From: Azospirillum sp. SYSU D00513
GTDB taxonomy: Bacteria; Pseudomonadota; Alphaproteobacteria; Azospirillales; Azospirillaceae
Length of the DNA: 64,000 bases
NCBI RefSeq assembly: GCF_017356015.1
Contig: NZ_JAFIQV010000006.1
Coordinates: 124,001-188,000 of the forward strand
Direction of reading: 5' to 3'
Shown: in pieces, positions 39,075 through 48,150 of the stretch
Layout of the letters: the number at the start of each line of letters is the position of its first letter
Numbering within the stretch: the stretch's first letter is position 1
Notes under the pieces: generated by a model
What the model was told of the DNA's origin: nothing
Database searches by the model: none
The model's input: the letters and a program-made list of their open reading frames with translations, nothing else
Translations under genes and position numbers: made by a program

Positions 39075-41408
39075 ATGCTTGGCCGTAGGGGGGTGACGCC
39101 GGGGGTTGGGGCGCGGAAGGGGAAGTCCGTGAACCGGCGGTTGGTTTGGACATTGACGGCCTCGACGGCCCTCGGCTGCGCATTGGCGATCCCGCTGCCT
39201 GTCCTGGCGCAGCAGACGGCGCAGGCGGACGCCGCCCGGCAAATGGATTTCGCGATCCCCGCCCAGCCGCTTCCGGCCGCGCTCGACGCCTTCACCCGCC
39301 GGACCGGCTGGCAGCTCGTCTATTCCAGCGGGCTGGCGGCGGGCCGGACCTCGCAGCCGGTCGCGGGCAACATGACGCCGGACCAGGCGCTGCAGGGCCT
39401 GCTGGCCGGCACCGGCGTGACGGTCCGCATGACCGGCCCGGCCGCCGCGACCCTCGCCGCGGCCCCGACTGGCACCGATACCGGTGCGGCGCCGGTGGCC
39501 GTGGGTGACGCCGGAGACGCCATGGTGCTGGGCGCGATCACGGTGACCGGCGCCTCCTGGAACGGCATCGGCCACACCGAGATCACGCAGGAGGACCTGG
39601 ACCGGAAGAACCCCACGAGCATCCGCGAGGTCTTCGCCGGCGAGCCGGGGATCCGGGTCGGCAGCTCCGTGCCGATGTCGCAGAAGGTCTACGTGAACGG
39701 CGTGGAGGAAACCAACCTCAACGTCACCATCGACGGCAGCCGGCAGAACAACAAGATCTTCCACCACAACGGCACGACCCTCATCGACCCGGTCTTCCTG
39801 AAGGCCGTGCGGGTCGATGCCGGCGTGGCGCCGGCGGATGCCGGGCCGGGTGCGCTGGCCGGCTCCATCGCCTACGAGACCAAGGACGCGCGCGACCTGC
39901 TCGACGGTGACGGGGTGGGGGCCTTCGTGAAGTCCGTGCTGAGTTCGAACGGGCCGGGCGTGACCACCAGCCTCGCCGGCTATGGCCGCTCCCAGGGCTT
40001 CGAGGGGCTCGGCTACATCAATTACGGCACGGGCCGCAAGTTCAAGGCCGGCAACGGCGACCGGGTGGAGGGCACCGAGACGGACCTGCTGAGCGGCCTC
40101 GTCAAGGGCGCCTACGAGACCGAGTCCGGTCACCGCCTCCAAGTCAGCCATGAGCGCATCCACGACGAGGCGCCGCGGCCCTTCCGCGCGAACACCGGCT
40201 TCATCACAGGACGTCCGGCCTGGGAACCGGTGGTGCGCGACTACAGCCTCGACCGGCAGAACACGGTGCTGTCCTACAGCCACACGCGCCCGACCGAGCT
40301 GTGGGACCCGAAGTTCGTCCTCGCCTACGGGCGGACCGAGGTGGAGACGCCGATCTTCGTGCGCCCCCGCCCGCCCAGCACCGTGGCCACCAGCTTTCCG
40401 GGCGAGGGCGAAACCGCGTCCTTCAACGGCAAGCTCGAGAACCGCTTCTCCTTCGGGCTCGGGACGGTCACGGTCGGCACGGACTTCTACCGCGACGAGG
40501 CCAGCTACGAGGACGAGACCTTCGCCGCCGGCGAGAAGGCCCGCAACAACGGCCTCTACGCCCAGGCGCGGCTTGAGCCCTGGGAGCGGCTGCGCCTCTC
40601 CTTCGGCCTGCGCGGCGACCGCCAGACCTTCGAGGGCACGACCGGCGAGGACTGGACCAACAGCGGCCTCAGCCACAACATCTCGGCCGAGCTGGACATC
40701 ATCCCGCGCTTTCTGACGGCAAAGGCGGGCTATTCCCACAGCTGGGCGGGCATCCCGCTGGCCGAGAACTTCATCATGAACACGGACTGGAACTACGGGA
40801 ACGGGCCGGAGCCGGTGACGGCGGACAACTGGACCGCCGGGCTTGAGGCCCATTACGACGGCTTCACCGCCGAGGGCCGGGTGTTCCGGACGAAGCTCGA
40901 CGACGCGCGTGCCGCGCGCTTCGCGGTGGCGAGCGCCAACCTCGCCCGCGACGTGCGGTCGGAGGGTTACGAGGTCGGCTTCGGCTATGGCTGGGCCGAC
41001 GGGTTCGTGCGCGTGAAGTACGCGGACATCGACGTCACCATCGACGGGCTGCCCGCCGACTCCGACACCGGCACCTATCTCGCCACCCCCATGGGGCAGA
41101 TCATCACGGTCGGCGGCGCCCACACCTTCCGCGCCTGGAACGTGACCGTCGGCGCCGACGCGGAGTTCGTGCTCGACTATGAGGACGTCCAGCCGGGCAA
41201 CCTCCCGCTGGAAGGCTACGAGACGGTCAACCTCTTCGCGGAGGTGCGGCTGCCGGACCTGTCCGCCCTCACCCTGCGCGCGGACGTCCGCAACCTCTTC
41301 GATGCCACCTACGCCGACCGGGCCACCTATGGCCAGGAGTTCGGCACGGTCACGCCGCTCTACCAGCCCGGCCGGACCTTCATGCTCACCGCTTCGGCCC
41401 GCTTCTGA
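39075..41408 (+). CDS. TonB-dependent siderophore receptor with N-terminal signalling (STN) domain
   Basis: This outer-membrane receptor has up to 777 residues. It has a signal peptide (hydrophobic run LTASTALGCALAIPLPVLA, cleavage before QQ), an STN domain (about 55-125: MDFAIPAQPLPAALDAFTRRTGWQLVY and GNMTPDQALQGLLAGTGV), a plug (about 150-300: NPTSIREVFAGEPGIRV, VYVNGVEETNLNVTIDGSRQ, VDAGVAPADAGPGALAGSIAYET), and a 22-strand barrel ending in aromatic Phe (MLTASARF). The STN domain contacts FecR. ATG 39075 has GAGGGGAG upstream; GTG 39129, which gives a tighter signal peptide, is equally credible. Just upstream of the asb genes, it probably takes up the petrobactin-like siderophore made there. 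Confidence 0.93.
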   Translation: MLGRRGVTPGVGARKGKSVNRRLVWTLTASTALGCALAIPLPVLAQQTAQADAARQMDFAIPAQPLPAALDAFTRRTGWQLVYSSGLAAGRTSQPVAGNMTPDQALQGLLAGTGVTVRMTGPAAATLAAAPTGTDTGAAPVAVGDAGDAMVLGAITVTGASWNGIGHTEITQEDLDRKNPTSIREVFAGEPGIRVGSSVPMSQKVYVNGVEETNLNVTIDGSRQNNKIFHHNGTTLIDPVFLKAVRVDAGVAPADAGPGALAGSIAYETKDARDLLDGDGVGAFVKSVLSSNGPGVTTSLAGYGRSQGFEGLGYINYGTGRKFKAGNGDRVEGTETDLLSGLVKGAYETESGHRLQVSHERIHDEAPRPFRANTGFITGRPAWEPVVRDYSLDRQNTVLSYSHTRPTELWDPKFVLAYGRTEVETPIFVRPRPPSTVATSFPGEGETASFNGKLENRFSFGLGTVTVGTDFYRDEASYEDETFAAGEKARNNGLYAQARLEPWERLRLSFGLRGDRQTFEGTTGEDWTNSGLSHNISAELDIIPRFLTAKAGYSHSWAGIPLAENFIMNTDWNYGNGPEPVTADNWTAGLEAHYDGFTAEGRVFRTKLDDARAARFAVASANLARDVRSEGYEVGFGYGWADGFVRVKYADIDVTIDGLPADSDTGTYLATPMGQIITVGGAHTFRAWNVTVGADAEFVLDYEDVQPGNLPLEGYETVNLFAEVRLPDLSALTLRADVRNLFDATYADRATYGQEFGTVTPLYQPGRTFMLTASARF

Positions 41409-41484
41409 CCGGCCGAGGGCGGTGAAGGGGGGGCGGCGTCCCGCCGCTCCTCCTTTCCCCGCATTCCGACAAGGGACAAGACCC

Positions 41485-41769
41485 ATGCTCGAAACCGCCA
41501 CCCTGTTCGAAACCGAGCACGGCCAACGCTACGCCGGCCAGCTCTGCAAGCATTTCGCCCACAAGATCGAGGTCGTCCCTTCCGAGGAAGGCGGCGAATG
41601 CCGCTTCTCCTGCGGCACGGCGGCCCTGCGGGCGGAAGCGGGCGGCCTGCGCATCCGCGTGAGCGCGCCGACGGCCGAGGGGCTCGCGGAGACGAAGGCC
41701 GTGATCGAGAGCCATCTTCTGCGCTTCGCCTTCCGCGAGGGCGAGCGCCGGCTCGACTGGTCTGCCTGA
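41485..41769 (+). CDS. DUF2218 domain protein
   Basis: The 94-residue protein starts at ATG 41485 with AAGGGA 8 bp upstream. It carries the DUF2218 pattern: FETEHGQRYAGQLCKHFAHKI, GECRFSCGTAALRA and a late IESHLLRFAFRE. Members of this family are small cytoplasmic proteins frequently encoded with siderophore and TonB-receptor genes; their function is not established. Here it sits between the receptor and the first siderophore synthetase gene. The compact fold and two conserved cysteine-containing stretches would suit binding of a small metal- or catechol-type ligand, but that is a guess. Confidence 0.88.
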   Translation: MLETATLFETEHGQRYAGQLCKHFAHKIEVVPSEEGGECRFSCGTAALRAEAGGLRIRVSAPTAEGLAETKAVIESHLLRFAFREGERRLDWSA

Positions 41770-41848
41770 AGCGCCGGCCCGCCGAGAACCGGCGCCCGCA
41801 GCCCCCGCGCCCGCAGCCAATTCGCGACCCGTCGCCAGGATGGCCACC

Positions 41849-43780
41849 ATGAGTTCCCGCCAGCCGCGATCCTCCCAGCAGATCGCCGAACAGGTCACCT
41901 TCCAGAGCTTCGCCAACTGCTACCGCCGCGAGATCGACGCGGGCAGGCTGGTCCGGCACGACGGCGCCGATGGGACCGCCATCGGCGCCGCCACGGAGGA
42001 GGCCTCGGAGCCGGGCGGTTCGCCGGCCGGCCCCGACTGCATCGAATGGGCGCTCCCGTCGCAGGGGGCGGCCCTGCGCGCGGAGATCGCCGCGCGCTCC
42101 CTGTGCGGCCCGGTCGGGTTCGGCCGTCTCTGGATGCGGACCGGGACGGAAGGCGCCTGGCAGCCGGCGGAGCCCTTCTCCGCCCTCTACTGCCTGTCCC
42201 GCGAGAGCTACGCCCGTTTCGGCGCCAGGGGACATGATTTGCGGGGGAGCGAACTCGAACTGCTGCTCCGCGTGCTGCAAAGCTACCAGTCGGTCGAGCG
42301 TTACATCGATGCGCAGCGGATGGAAAGCACGGACGGAGACGATTTCATCGCCGCCGAACAGTCGCTCGTCTTCGGGCACTGGCTGCACCCGACGCCGAAG
42401 AGCGTTCAGGGCATGAGCCACTGGCAGCAGCCGAGCTACGCGCCGGAGTTGCACGGCCGCTTCCGCCTGCGCTTCTTCGCCGCCGTCTCGTCCCGCGTGA
42501 GCCACCGTTCCGCCTTCCGGCAGGGCGCGCCGGAGATGATATCGGCGATGCTGGGCACTGATGGCGCGCGGCTTCCGCTCGCCGAGGGCGAGCAGCTCAT
42601 CCCCATGCACCCGCTCCAGGCGGAGGCGCTGCTGCTCGACCCCGAGGTCCGGGATATGGTGGAGGAGGGCACGCTGCGCGACCTGGGGCCGGCCGGGCCG
42701 GACTTCACCGCCACCTCCTCCGTGCGCACGGTCTACAGCCCCGACAGCCCGTGGATGCTGAAATTCTCGCTGCCCGTCCGCATCACCAACTCCGTGCGGC
42801 TCAACCGCCGGCACGAGCTGGAGGCCGGCGTCCTCATGGCGAAGCTGATCGGGGCGATCGGGCCGTCGCTGGGCGCGCGGCTGCGCTTCCTGCTCGACCC
42901 GGCCTACATCACGCTCGATCTGCCCGGCCGGGCGGAAAGCGGCTTCGAGGTCATCCTGCGCGAGAACCCGTTCGTGGGCGGGCGGCGCCGCGGGGTCGTC
43001 ACCATCGCGGCGCTGACCGCCGATCCGCTGCCGGACCGGCCCTCCCGGCTGGAGCGGCTGGTCCGGCGCCTCGCGACGTCGCGCGGCATCACGCTGGCGG
43101 AGGCGTCCCGCCATTGGTTCGGGCGTTATCTGGCCTGCGCGCTGGACCCCGTGCTGAGCCTCTACGACGAGCATGGCATCGCCCTGGAGGCCCATCAGCA
43201 GAACGGGCTGCTCGACATCGGCCAGGACGTGCCGAGCCGCTTCCACTACCGCGACAACCAGGGATTCTATCTCTGCGACGGCTACCGCGACAGCCTCCGC
43301 CGGCATGTGCCCGAGGCCGACAACATGCGCTCGCTCTGGTACGGCGAAGAGGAGATCAACCGGCGCGTCTCCTACTACCTCATCGTGAACCAGGTCTTTT
43401 CCGTCATCTCCCGGCTGGGAAAGGACGGGCTGGTGGGCGAGGAGGATCTGCTGGCGATGCTGCGCGGGCGGCTGGAGTCCCTCGCCCCGTCGCTGCGCAG
43501 GGCGGGGCGGTCCTTTGTCGAGGGGCTGCTGGACAGCCCGACCATCGGGGCGAAGTTCAACCTGACCACCCGCCTGCTCGACATCGACGAACTGGAAACG
43601 CCGAACGAGGGCGCGCTCTACGCGGCCCTGCCGAACCCGCTCCACCGCCAGGCGGGCCACATCCCGAGCGATCTCGCAAACCGTGCCGCCGGTGTATCCC
43701 CAGCTGCGCCCACGAGGCCGTCCGCCGCCCGCCGCCCCGGCCTGCGCCCCGAAGGAGGCTTCCATGCCTTTCCCTCTTGA
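41849..43780 (+). CDS. asbA: NRPS-independent siderophore synthetase AsbA (IucA/IucC family)
   Basis: This 643-residue IucA/IucC protein has HWLHPTPKSVQGMSHWQ, IPMHPLQAEALLLDPEV, SSVRTVYSPDSPWMLKFSLPV, RITNSVRLNRRHELEAG, a C-terminal ALEAHQQNGLLDI and FHYRDNQGFYLCDGYRDSL. These are the nucleotide- and citrate-binding elements of the family. In petrobactin synthesis AsbA adenylates citrate and couples it to spermidine. ATG 41849 is favoured over 41840 by CAGGA 8 bp upstream. The gene overlaps asbB by 17 bp. Which of the two synthetases acts first is assigned from gene order in Bacillus, not from a residue I can see. Confidence 0.88.
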   Translation: MSSRQPRSSQQIAEQVTFQSFANCYRREIDAGRLVRHDGADGTAIGAATEEASEPGGSPAGPDCIEWALPSQGAALRAEIAARSLCGPVGFGRLWMRTGTEGAWQPAEPFSALYCLSRESYARFGARGHDLRGSELELLLRVLQSYQSVERYIDAQRMESTDGDDFIAAEQSLVFGHWLHPTPKSVQGMSHWQQPSYAPELHGRFRLRFFAAVSSRVSHRSAFRQGAPEMISAMLGTDGARLPLAEGEQLIPMHPLQAEALLLDPEVRDMVEEGTLRDLGPAGPDFTATSSVRTVYSPDSPWMLKFSLPVRITNSVRLNRRHELEAGVLMAKLIGAIGPSLGARLRFLLDPAYITLDLPGRAESGFEVILRENPFVGGRRRGVVTIAALTADPLPDRPSRLERLVRRLATSRGITLAEASRHWFGRYLACALDPVLSLYDEHGIALEAHQQNGLLDIGQDVPSRFHYRDNQGFYLCDGYRDSLRRHVPEADNMRSLWYGEEEINRRVSYYLIVNQVFSVISRLGKDGLVGEEDLLAMLRGRLESLAPSLRRAGRSFVEGLLDSPTIGAKFNLTTRLLDIDELETPNEGALYAALPNPLHRQAGHIPSDLANRAAGVSPAAPTRPSAARRPGLRPEGGFHAFPS

Positions 43781-45497
43781 TCTGCCCGGCCGCCCGGACG
43801 AGCGGGTGGCGCGGCAGCTCGCGGCCGCCCTCCTGTTCGAGGAGCTGGTGACGGCCCGGATCACGGGCGAGGGAGACGCCCTGCTGTTCCATTGGGTCGT
43901 GGGACGGCGGGATTTCCGCTGCCGGGGCCGTCAGGGACCCTTCGGGCGGCTGCGGATCCTGCCCGGCTCGGTCGAGACGCGCTCCGGGCTCGGGCTCTGG
44001 GAGGCGGCGGATCACCGCGCGCTCCTCGAAGGGCTGCCGGTGCCGGAGGCGCACAAGGCGGCTCTGCTGGCCGAACTCGACCGCACGGTGGCGCTATGCC
44101 GCTGGAACGACGCCAACCTGCCCTTGCGGATGCGTCGTGGGCTCGTCGGCGAGAGCCGTGGCTACGCCGAGCTGGAGGGGGCGCTGGAAGAGGGACACCC
44201 CTATCATCCCTGCTTCAAGGCGCGGCTCGGCTTCAGCGAGGACGACCACGCCGCCTTCGGGCCGGAAGCGGGGCAGGAATTCCAGCTCGTCTGGCTGCTC
44301 GTCGCCCGCGCCCATCTGCGCCAGGCGCTTCCCGGCGACGAATCCCGCTTCTGGCGGGCGGAGCTGGGCGAGGCGGTCTGGCAGGAGATCGAGGAGCGCC
44401 GCGCCATGCTCGGGCTGGACGCGGAGGCGTTCGGCCTCCTGCCGCTCCATCCCTGGCAATGGGAAGACCTGCGGCAGGGCGGGCTGGCGGGCTGGCTGGC
44501 CGACGGGCGCGCGCATGCGCTGGGGCCGCTCGGCGACCGCTACCGCGCCAGCCAGTCCCTGCGGACCGTCATGAACGCCGACGATCCGCGCAAGGCCGAC
44601 GTGAAGCTGGCGATGAACATCGTCAACACCGCCTCGCGCCGGATCATCGTGCCCCATTCGGTCTGTACGGCCCCGGTCATCTCGCACTGGCTGACCGGGA
44701 TCGTCGCCGCCGACGCCGACTTCGAACACCGCTATCCGCTGACGCTGCTGCCGGAATATGCGGGCATCATCGCCGACCGCGACGGGCCGCTCGCCGGCCA
44801 GATGGCCGTGTTGTGGCGGCGGAGCGTGACCGCGGCGCTGCGCGAGGGCGAGGGTGCCGTGCCCTTCAACCTGCTGGCGGTCACCGAGCCGGACGGCGAC
44901 GCCTTCATCGCGGGCTGGGTGGAGCGCTTCGGGCTGGACGCCTGGCTCGACCGGCTGATCGAGGTGGCCGTCCTGCCGGTTTGGCATCTGCTGGTGTGCC
45001 ACGGCGTCGCCGTGGAGGCGCATGGGCAGAACATGGTCCTGGTCCACCGCGACGGCTGGCCGGCGCGGCTCATCCTGCGCGACTTCCATGACAGCGTCGA
45101 ATACGAGCCCGGCTTCCTGCGCGATCCCACCGCCGTTCCCCCGTTCCGCGACATGGACGATGAGTACCGCGACGGGCTTCCCAACCAGTATTACTGGGCG
45201 GACACGGTGGACGCCCTGCGCGAATTGGTCATGGACACGCTGTTCGTCTACAACATGACCGACCTCTCGCATCTCATCGAGCATCGCTACGGGCTTCCGG
45301 AACGCACGTTCTGGGAGAAGGTGCACCGCTGCCTGGAGCGGTACGCCCGGCGTCACGGGCTGGCCGAGCGCCAGGCGCTGGTCGGGCACCGGGCGGAGCG
45401 CCTGCTGGCCGAATCGCTCCTGACGGAGAAGCTGCTGAACGCCCGGACCGAGCTTCACCACTCCATACCGAACGTCTTCGCGGAGTTTCCGGCCTGA
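43764..45497 (+). CDS. asbB: NRPS-independent siderophore synthetase AsbB (IucA/IucC family)
   Basis: This 577-residue protein has the full IucA/IucC signature: LEEGHPYHPCFKARLGF, LLPLHPWQWEDLRQ, YRASQSLRTVMNADDPRKADVKLAMNIVNTASRR, GIVAADADFEHRYPLTLLPEYAGI, VEAHGQNMVLVHRDG, and LILRDFHDSVEYEPGFL. Family members form amide bonds between a citrate carboxylate and an amine. AsbB is expected to add the second spermidine or complete petrobactin from its mono-substituted precursors. ATG 43764 follows GAAGGAGG, inside the end of asbA. A 16-bp tandem repeat fills the gap to asbC. Confidence 0.9.
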   Translation: MPFPLDLPGRPDERVARQLAAALLFEELVTARITGEGDALLFHWVVGRRDFRCRGRQGPFGRLRILPGSVETRSGLGLWEAADHRALLEGLPVPEAHKAALLAELDRTVALCRWNDANLPLRMRRGLVGESRGYAELEGALEEGHPYHPCFKARLGFSEDDHAAFGPEAGQEFQLVWLLVARAHLRQALPGDESRFWRAELGEAVWQEIEERRAMLGLDAEAFGLLPLHPWQWEDLRQGGLAGWLADGRAHALGPLGDRYRASQSLRTVMNADDPRKADVKLAMNIVNTASRRIIVPHSVCTAPVISHWLTGIVAADADFEHRYPLTLLPEYAGIIADRDGPLAGQMAVLWRRSVTAALREGEGAVPFNLLAVTEPDGDAFIAGWVERFGLDAWLDRLIEVAVLPVWHLLVCHGVAVEAHGQNMVLVHRDGWPARLILRDFHDSVEYEPGFLRDPTAVPPFRDMDDEYRDGLPNQYYWADTVDALRELVMDTLFVYNMTDLSHLIEHRYGLPERTFWEKVHRCLERYARRHGLAERQALVGHRAERLLAESLLTEKLLNARTELHHSIPNVFAEFPA

Positions 45498-45517
45498 CGG
45501 GCCGGGCTCACCCTTTT

Positions 45518-45561
45518 CTTCCGCTTTCACGATCTTCCGCTTTCACGATCTTCCGGCTTCA
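45518..45561. repeat. 16-bp tandem direct repeat in the asbB-asbC spacer
   Basis: CTTCCGCTTTCACGAT occurs at 45518-45533 and 45534-45549 exactly, followed by a partial copy CTTCCGGCTTCA at 45550-45561. It ends just before the AAAAGAGG ribosome-binding site of asbC. Confidence 0.9.
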
Positions 45562-45574
45562 AAAGAGGCACACC

Positions 45575-46855
45575 ATGATCCGGATCGACGACCGGCATTA
45601 CGCACGGGCCGATATCGAGGCATTGACGGCGCGCAGCGCGGAACAGGCGCAGCTCATGAGGCGGCCCGGTGCCCGCGTCGCGGCCTGCTTTTCGGCGACC
45701 ATCGACTGGCTGGGCCTTTTCTTCGCCGTCCGGGCGGCGGGCGGCAGCCTGCTGCCGCTCCATCCCAGCACGCCCCTGCCGGCGGCGCGGCGCATGGCGC
45801 GGGACGCCGGCTGCAACTACCTCTTCTACAACAGCCTCACACCCGAGGAGCTGGTGCCGGAGGACGGAGATCCCGAGGCGGTGGCCGGGCCGGGCCGTCT
45901 CCTCCAGATGAGCTCGGGCACCACCGGCGCGCCGAAATGCATCGCCCGGGACTGGAGCGCCATCGACCGGGAAATCGAGAGCTACGTCGGCTTCTTCCGC
46001 GAGCCCGAGGGCATGACCCCGGTGATCGCCTGCCCGACGACCCATTCCTACGGGCTGATCTGCGGGCTGCTGGTGGGCTTGAGGCGGGGGGCGGTCCCGG
46101 TCGTGCTGGACACCGGGAACCCGAAACACGTGCTGAAGACCCTGCGCGAGGTCGAGCGGCCGCTGCTCTATTCCTCTCCCGTCATCCTGCACGCGCTGGC
46201 GAAGCTGATGCCGGCGGACGAGACGATCCACGCGGCGATGACCTCCGGCACGCTGCTGCCCGAACCCTGGTTCGCGCGCATCCGGGCCAGGACGCGGCAC
46301 ATGTTCCAGCAGTACGGCTGCTCGGAGGCCGGCTGCATCGCCATCAACCCGGACATGACCGCCACCAACGAACTGGGCTATCCGCTGCCGCACCACGAGT
46401 TGCGTGCGGGCACGGATGCCGGCACGCCGGACGAAATCGTGGTCAGCGGGGCGGAGGGCGAGGTCCGCACCCGCGATCTCGGCTACCGCAAGCCCGACGG
46501 CATGCTGGTCTTCGTCTCGCGGCTGGACGACACGATCAACGTCTCGGGCATCAACGTCTATCCGGGCGAGGTCGAGGACGTGGTGATGACCATGCCGGGC
46601 GTGACCGACGCGGTTGCCTTCCGGAAGAGCGATCCCTTCGCGGGCGAGCGTGTGGCGCTGGCTTTCACCGCCAGCGGGCCGCTGGCGCCGGCGGCCATCC
46701 GCGGCTGGTGCCAGGAACGGCTCGCCGCCCACCAGCAGCCCGCCGAGATCATCCAGGCGGACAGCCTGCCGCGCATGGCCAACGGCAAGATCAGCCGCCG
46801 CCGGGTCGCCGAGCTTCATGCCGGCGGGGCGCTGGTGACGGGAGCGGTGCAATGA
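45575..46855 (+). CDS. asbC: AMP-dependent ligase AsbC (3,4-dihydroxybenzoate activating)
   Basis: This 426-residue adenylating enzyme has the P-loop MSSGTTGAPKC, the core CPTTHSYGLICGLLVG, QYGCSEAGCIAIN, VRTRDLGYRKPDGMLVFVSRLDDTINVSGINVYPGEVE with the ribose Asp and hinge, and the C-terminal MANGKISRRR with the catalytic Lys. The compact N-terminal domain fits AsbC. It adenylates 3,4-dihydroxybenzoate made by AsbF and loads it on the carrier domain of the next gene. ATG 45575 follows AGAGG. Its stop overlaps the start of the next gene by 4 bp. Confidence 0.9.
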   Translation: MIRIDDRHYARADIEALTARSAEQAQLMRRPGARVAACFSATIDWLGLFFAVRAAGGSLLPLHPSTPLPAARRMARDAGCNYLFYNSLTPEELVPEDGDPEAVAGPGRLLQMSSGTTGAPKCIARDWSAIDREIESYVGFFREPEGMTPVIACPTTHSYGLICGLLVGLRRGAVPVVLDTGNPKHVLKTLREVERPLLYSSPVILHALAKLMPADETIHAAMTSGTLLPEPWFARIRARTRHMFQQYGCSEAGCIAINPDMTATNELGYPLPHHELRAGTDAGTPDEIVVSGAEGEVRTRDLGYRKPDGMLVFVSRLDDTINVSGINVYPGEVEDVVMTMPGVTDAVAFRKSDPFAGERVALAFTASGPLAPAAIRGWCQERLAAHQQPAEIIQADSLPRMANGKISRRRVAELHAGGALVTGAVQ

Positions 46856-48150
46856 CGCGGGACGGCGTCGTCGACGCGATCCACGCGGTCCTGCGGGATC
46901 ATCTGAAGAACCAGCACCTCGATGGTTTCGGTCCCACAGCCCGGCTGAACGAGGACCTGTATCTGGACTCCGTCCTGATGATGGAGCTGTTCCTGGAACT
47001 GGAGCTGTCCTACGGGCTGGACGTGCCCGAACAGCTCATCGCCACGCGCGATCTGTCCACCGTGGCCGACGTCGCCGCCCTGTTCTCGGAGGAGACCGGG
47101 GACCTAGCGGTGGCACCGTCCCCCGCGCCGGAGCCGGGCAGCGTCCACGGGGAGGAGTATGTCGACATCAAGATCCATTGCGTCGTCAGCTGCCTGTGCG
47201 ACGCCCTGAAGCGCGAAGGCATCGACCACCGCCCCTTCTATTTCGGCGTCTGGGACGCCGATTTCGCCGTCGGCGACACCATGGGGCTGCTCTACCACGC
47301 CCCCTCGGTCAGCCATGACGGTTTCCGCGCCTGGTACCGGCGGCTCTACGGGGCCGAGGTGCGGGAATGGTACGACCGGACCAAGAGCAAGGCCGAGAAT
47401 TTGGCCACCCTGCTGGACCTCGTCGAGAACCGGCCGCCGACGCTGAACGTCATGGCGATGGTGGACCTGTTTCACCTGCCGGAGCGGGAGAACAAGTTCA
47501 ACCAGAACCCCTTCCCCCATTACCTGATGCTGGAGACCGCCGCCGACCCGCAGGTCTTCTTCGTCTCCGACCCGGATTTCCGCTGGGAGGGGGAGGTCGC
47601 GCGGGACCGGATCGTCAACGCCTTCCTTCAGCCGAGCGTTGCCGGCGGCTTCGCCTTCGACCGGCGGGACCTGCGGACGCCGGCGGCGGCGGACCTCAAG
47701 GCCTGGTTCGAGGCCTGCTTCCGTCCCGACGCCAACCCGCTCACCGACGCGGTCCGCGCCATCCTCACGGCTCATCTCGCGGGAAGGGACGGGCGCTCGC
47801 CGGCGGATCTCGCCACGGCCCTGCGCGAACTGCCGGTGCTCTCCATCCGCAAATACGCCTACGAGCATGGCTTCGCCTTCTTCTGGCGGGCGCTGCGCCT
47901 GCCCGACCCCAGCTTTCTCGCCCATTGCGACCGCATCGAGGAGCTGTTCCAGGGCTTCAAGGCCCTGCATTACGCGGCAATGCGGCTGAGCCAGACGGGG
48001 GACACCGGGCTTGCACCCGACCTTTTCGCCCGGCTGGACCGGCTCGACCGGCTGGAATTCGAGCTGAAGGCCGCGCTCGGCGCCGTCTTCCGCGACTGGT
48101 GTGCCGCCAACCGGCTGCCGCTCGAGTATTCCGAAAGCGAGGCCGCCTGA
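46852..48150 (+). CDS. asbDE: AsbD-AsbE fusion: aryl carrier protein joined to petrobactin condensing protein
   Basis: This 432-residue protein has two parts. Residues 1-85 are an acyl/aryl carrier domain: VLRDHLKNQHLDGFGPTARLNEDLYLDSVLMMELFLELE, where Ser40 in LDSVL is the phosphopantetheine site. After a Pro-rich linker (about 86-97) residues 98-432 form an AsbE-like domain: VDIKIHCVVSCLCDALKREGID, LYHAPSVSHDGFRAWYRRLYG, FHLPERENKFNQNPFPHYLMLE and YEHGFAFFWRALRLPD. In Bacillus these are two genes; AsbE transfers dihydroxybenzoyl from the carrier to the spermidine amine. No stop or start interrupts the join, so the two functions are on one chain here. It overlaps asbC by 4 bp and asbF by 1 bp. 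Confidence 0.9.
   Translation: MTRDGVVDAIHAVLRDHLKNQHLDGFGPTARLNEDLYLDSVLMMELFLELELSYGLDVPEQLIATRDLSTVADVAALFSEETGDLAVAPSPAPEPGSVHGEEYVDIKIHCVVSCLCDALKREGIDHRPFYFGVWDADFAVGDTMGLLYHAPSVSHDGFRAWYRRLYGAEVREWYDRTKSKAENLATLLDLVENRPPTLNVMAMVDLFHLPERENKFNQNPFPHYLMLETAADPQVFFVSDPDFRWEGEVARDRIVNAFLQPSVAGGFAFDRRDLRTPAAADLKAWFEACFRPDANPLTDAVRAILTAHLAGRDGRSPADLATALRELPVLSIRKYAYEHGFAFFWRALRLPDPSFLAHCDRIEELFQGFKALHYAAMRLSQTGDTGLAPDLFARLDRLDRLEFELKAALGAVFRDWCAANRLPLEYSESEAA

Noticed and set aside
45937..46851. Upstream extension of the asbD-asbE frame through asbC
   Set aside because: The extension overlaps asbC in another frame and is Arg/Gly/Ala-rich; the carrier domain begins cleanly at ATG 46852, which overlaps the asbC stop.
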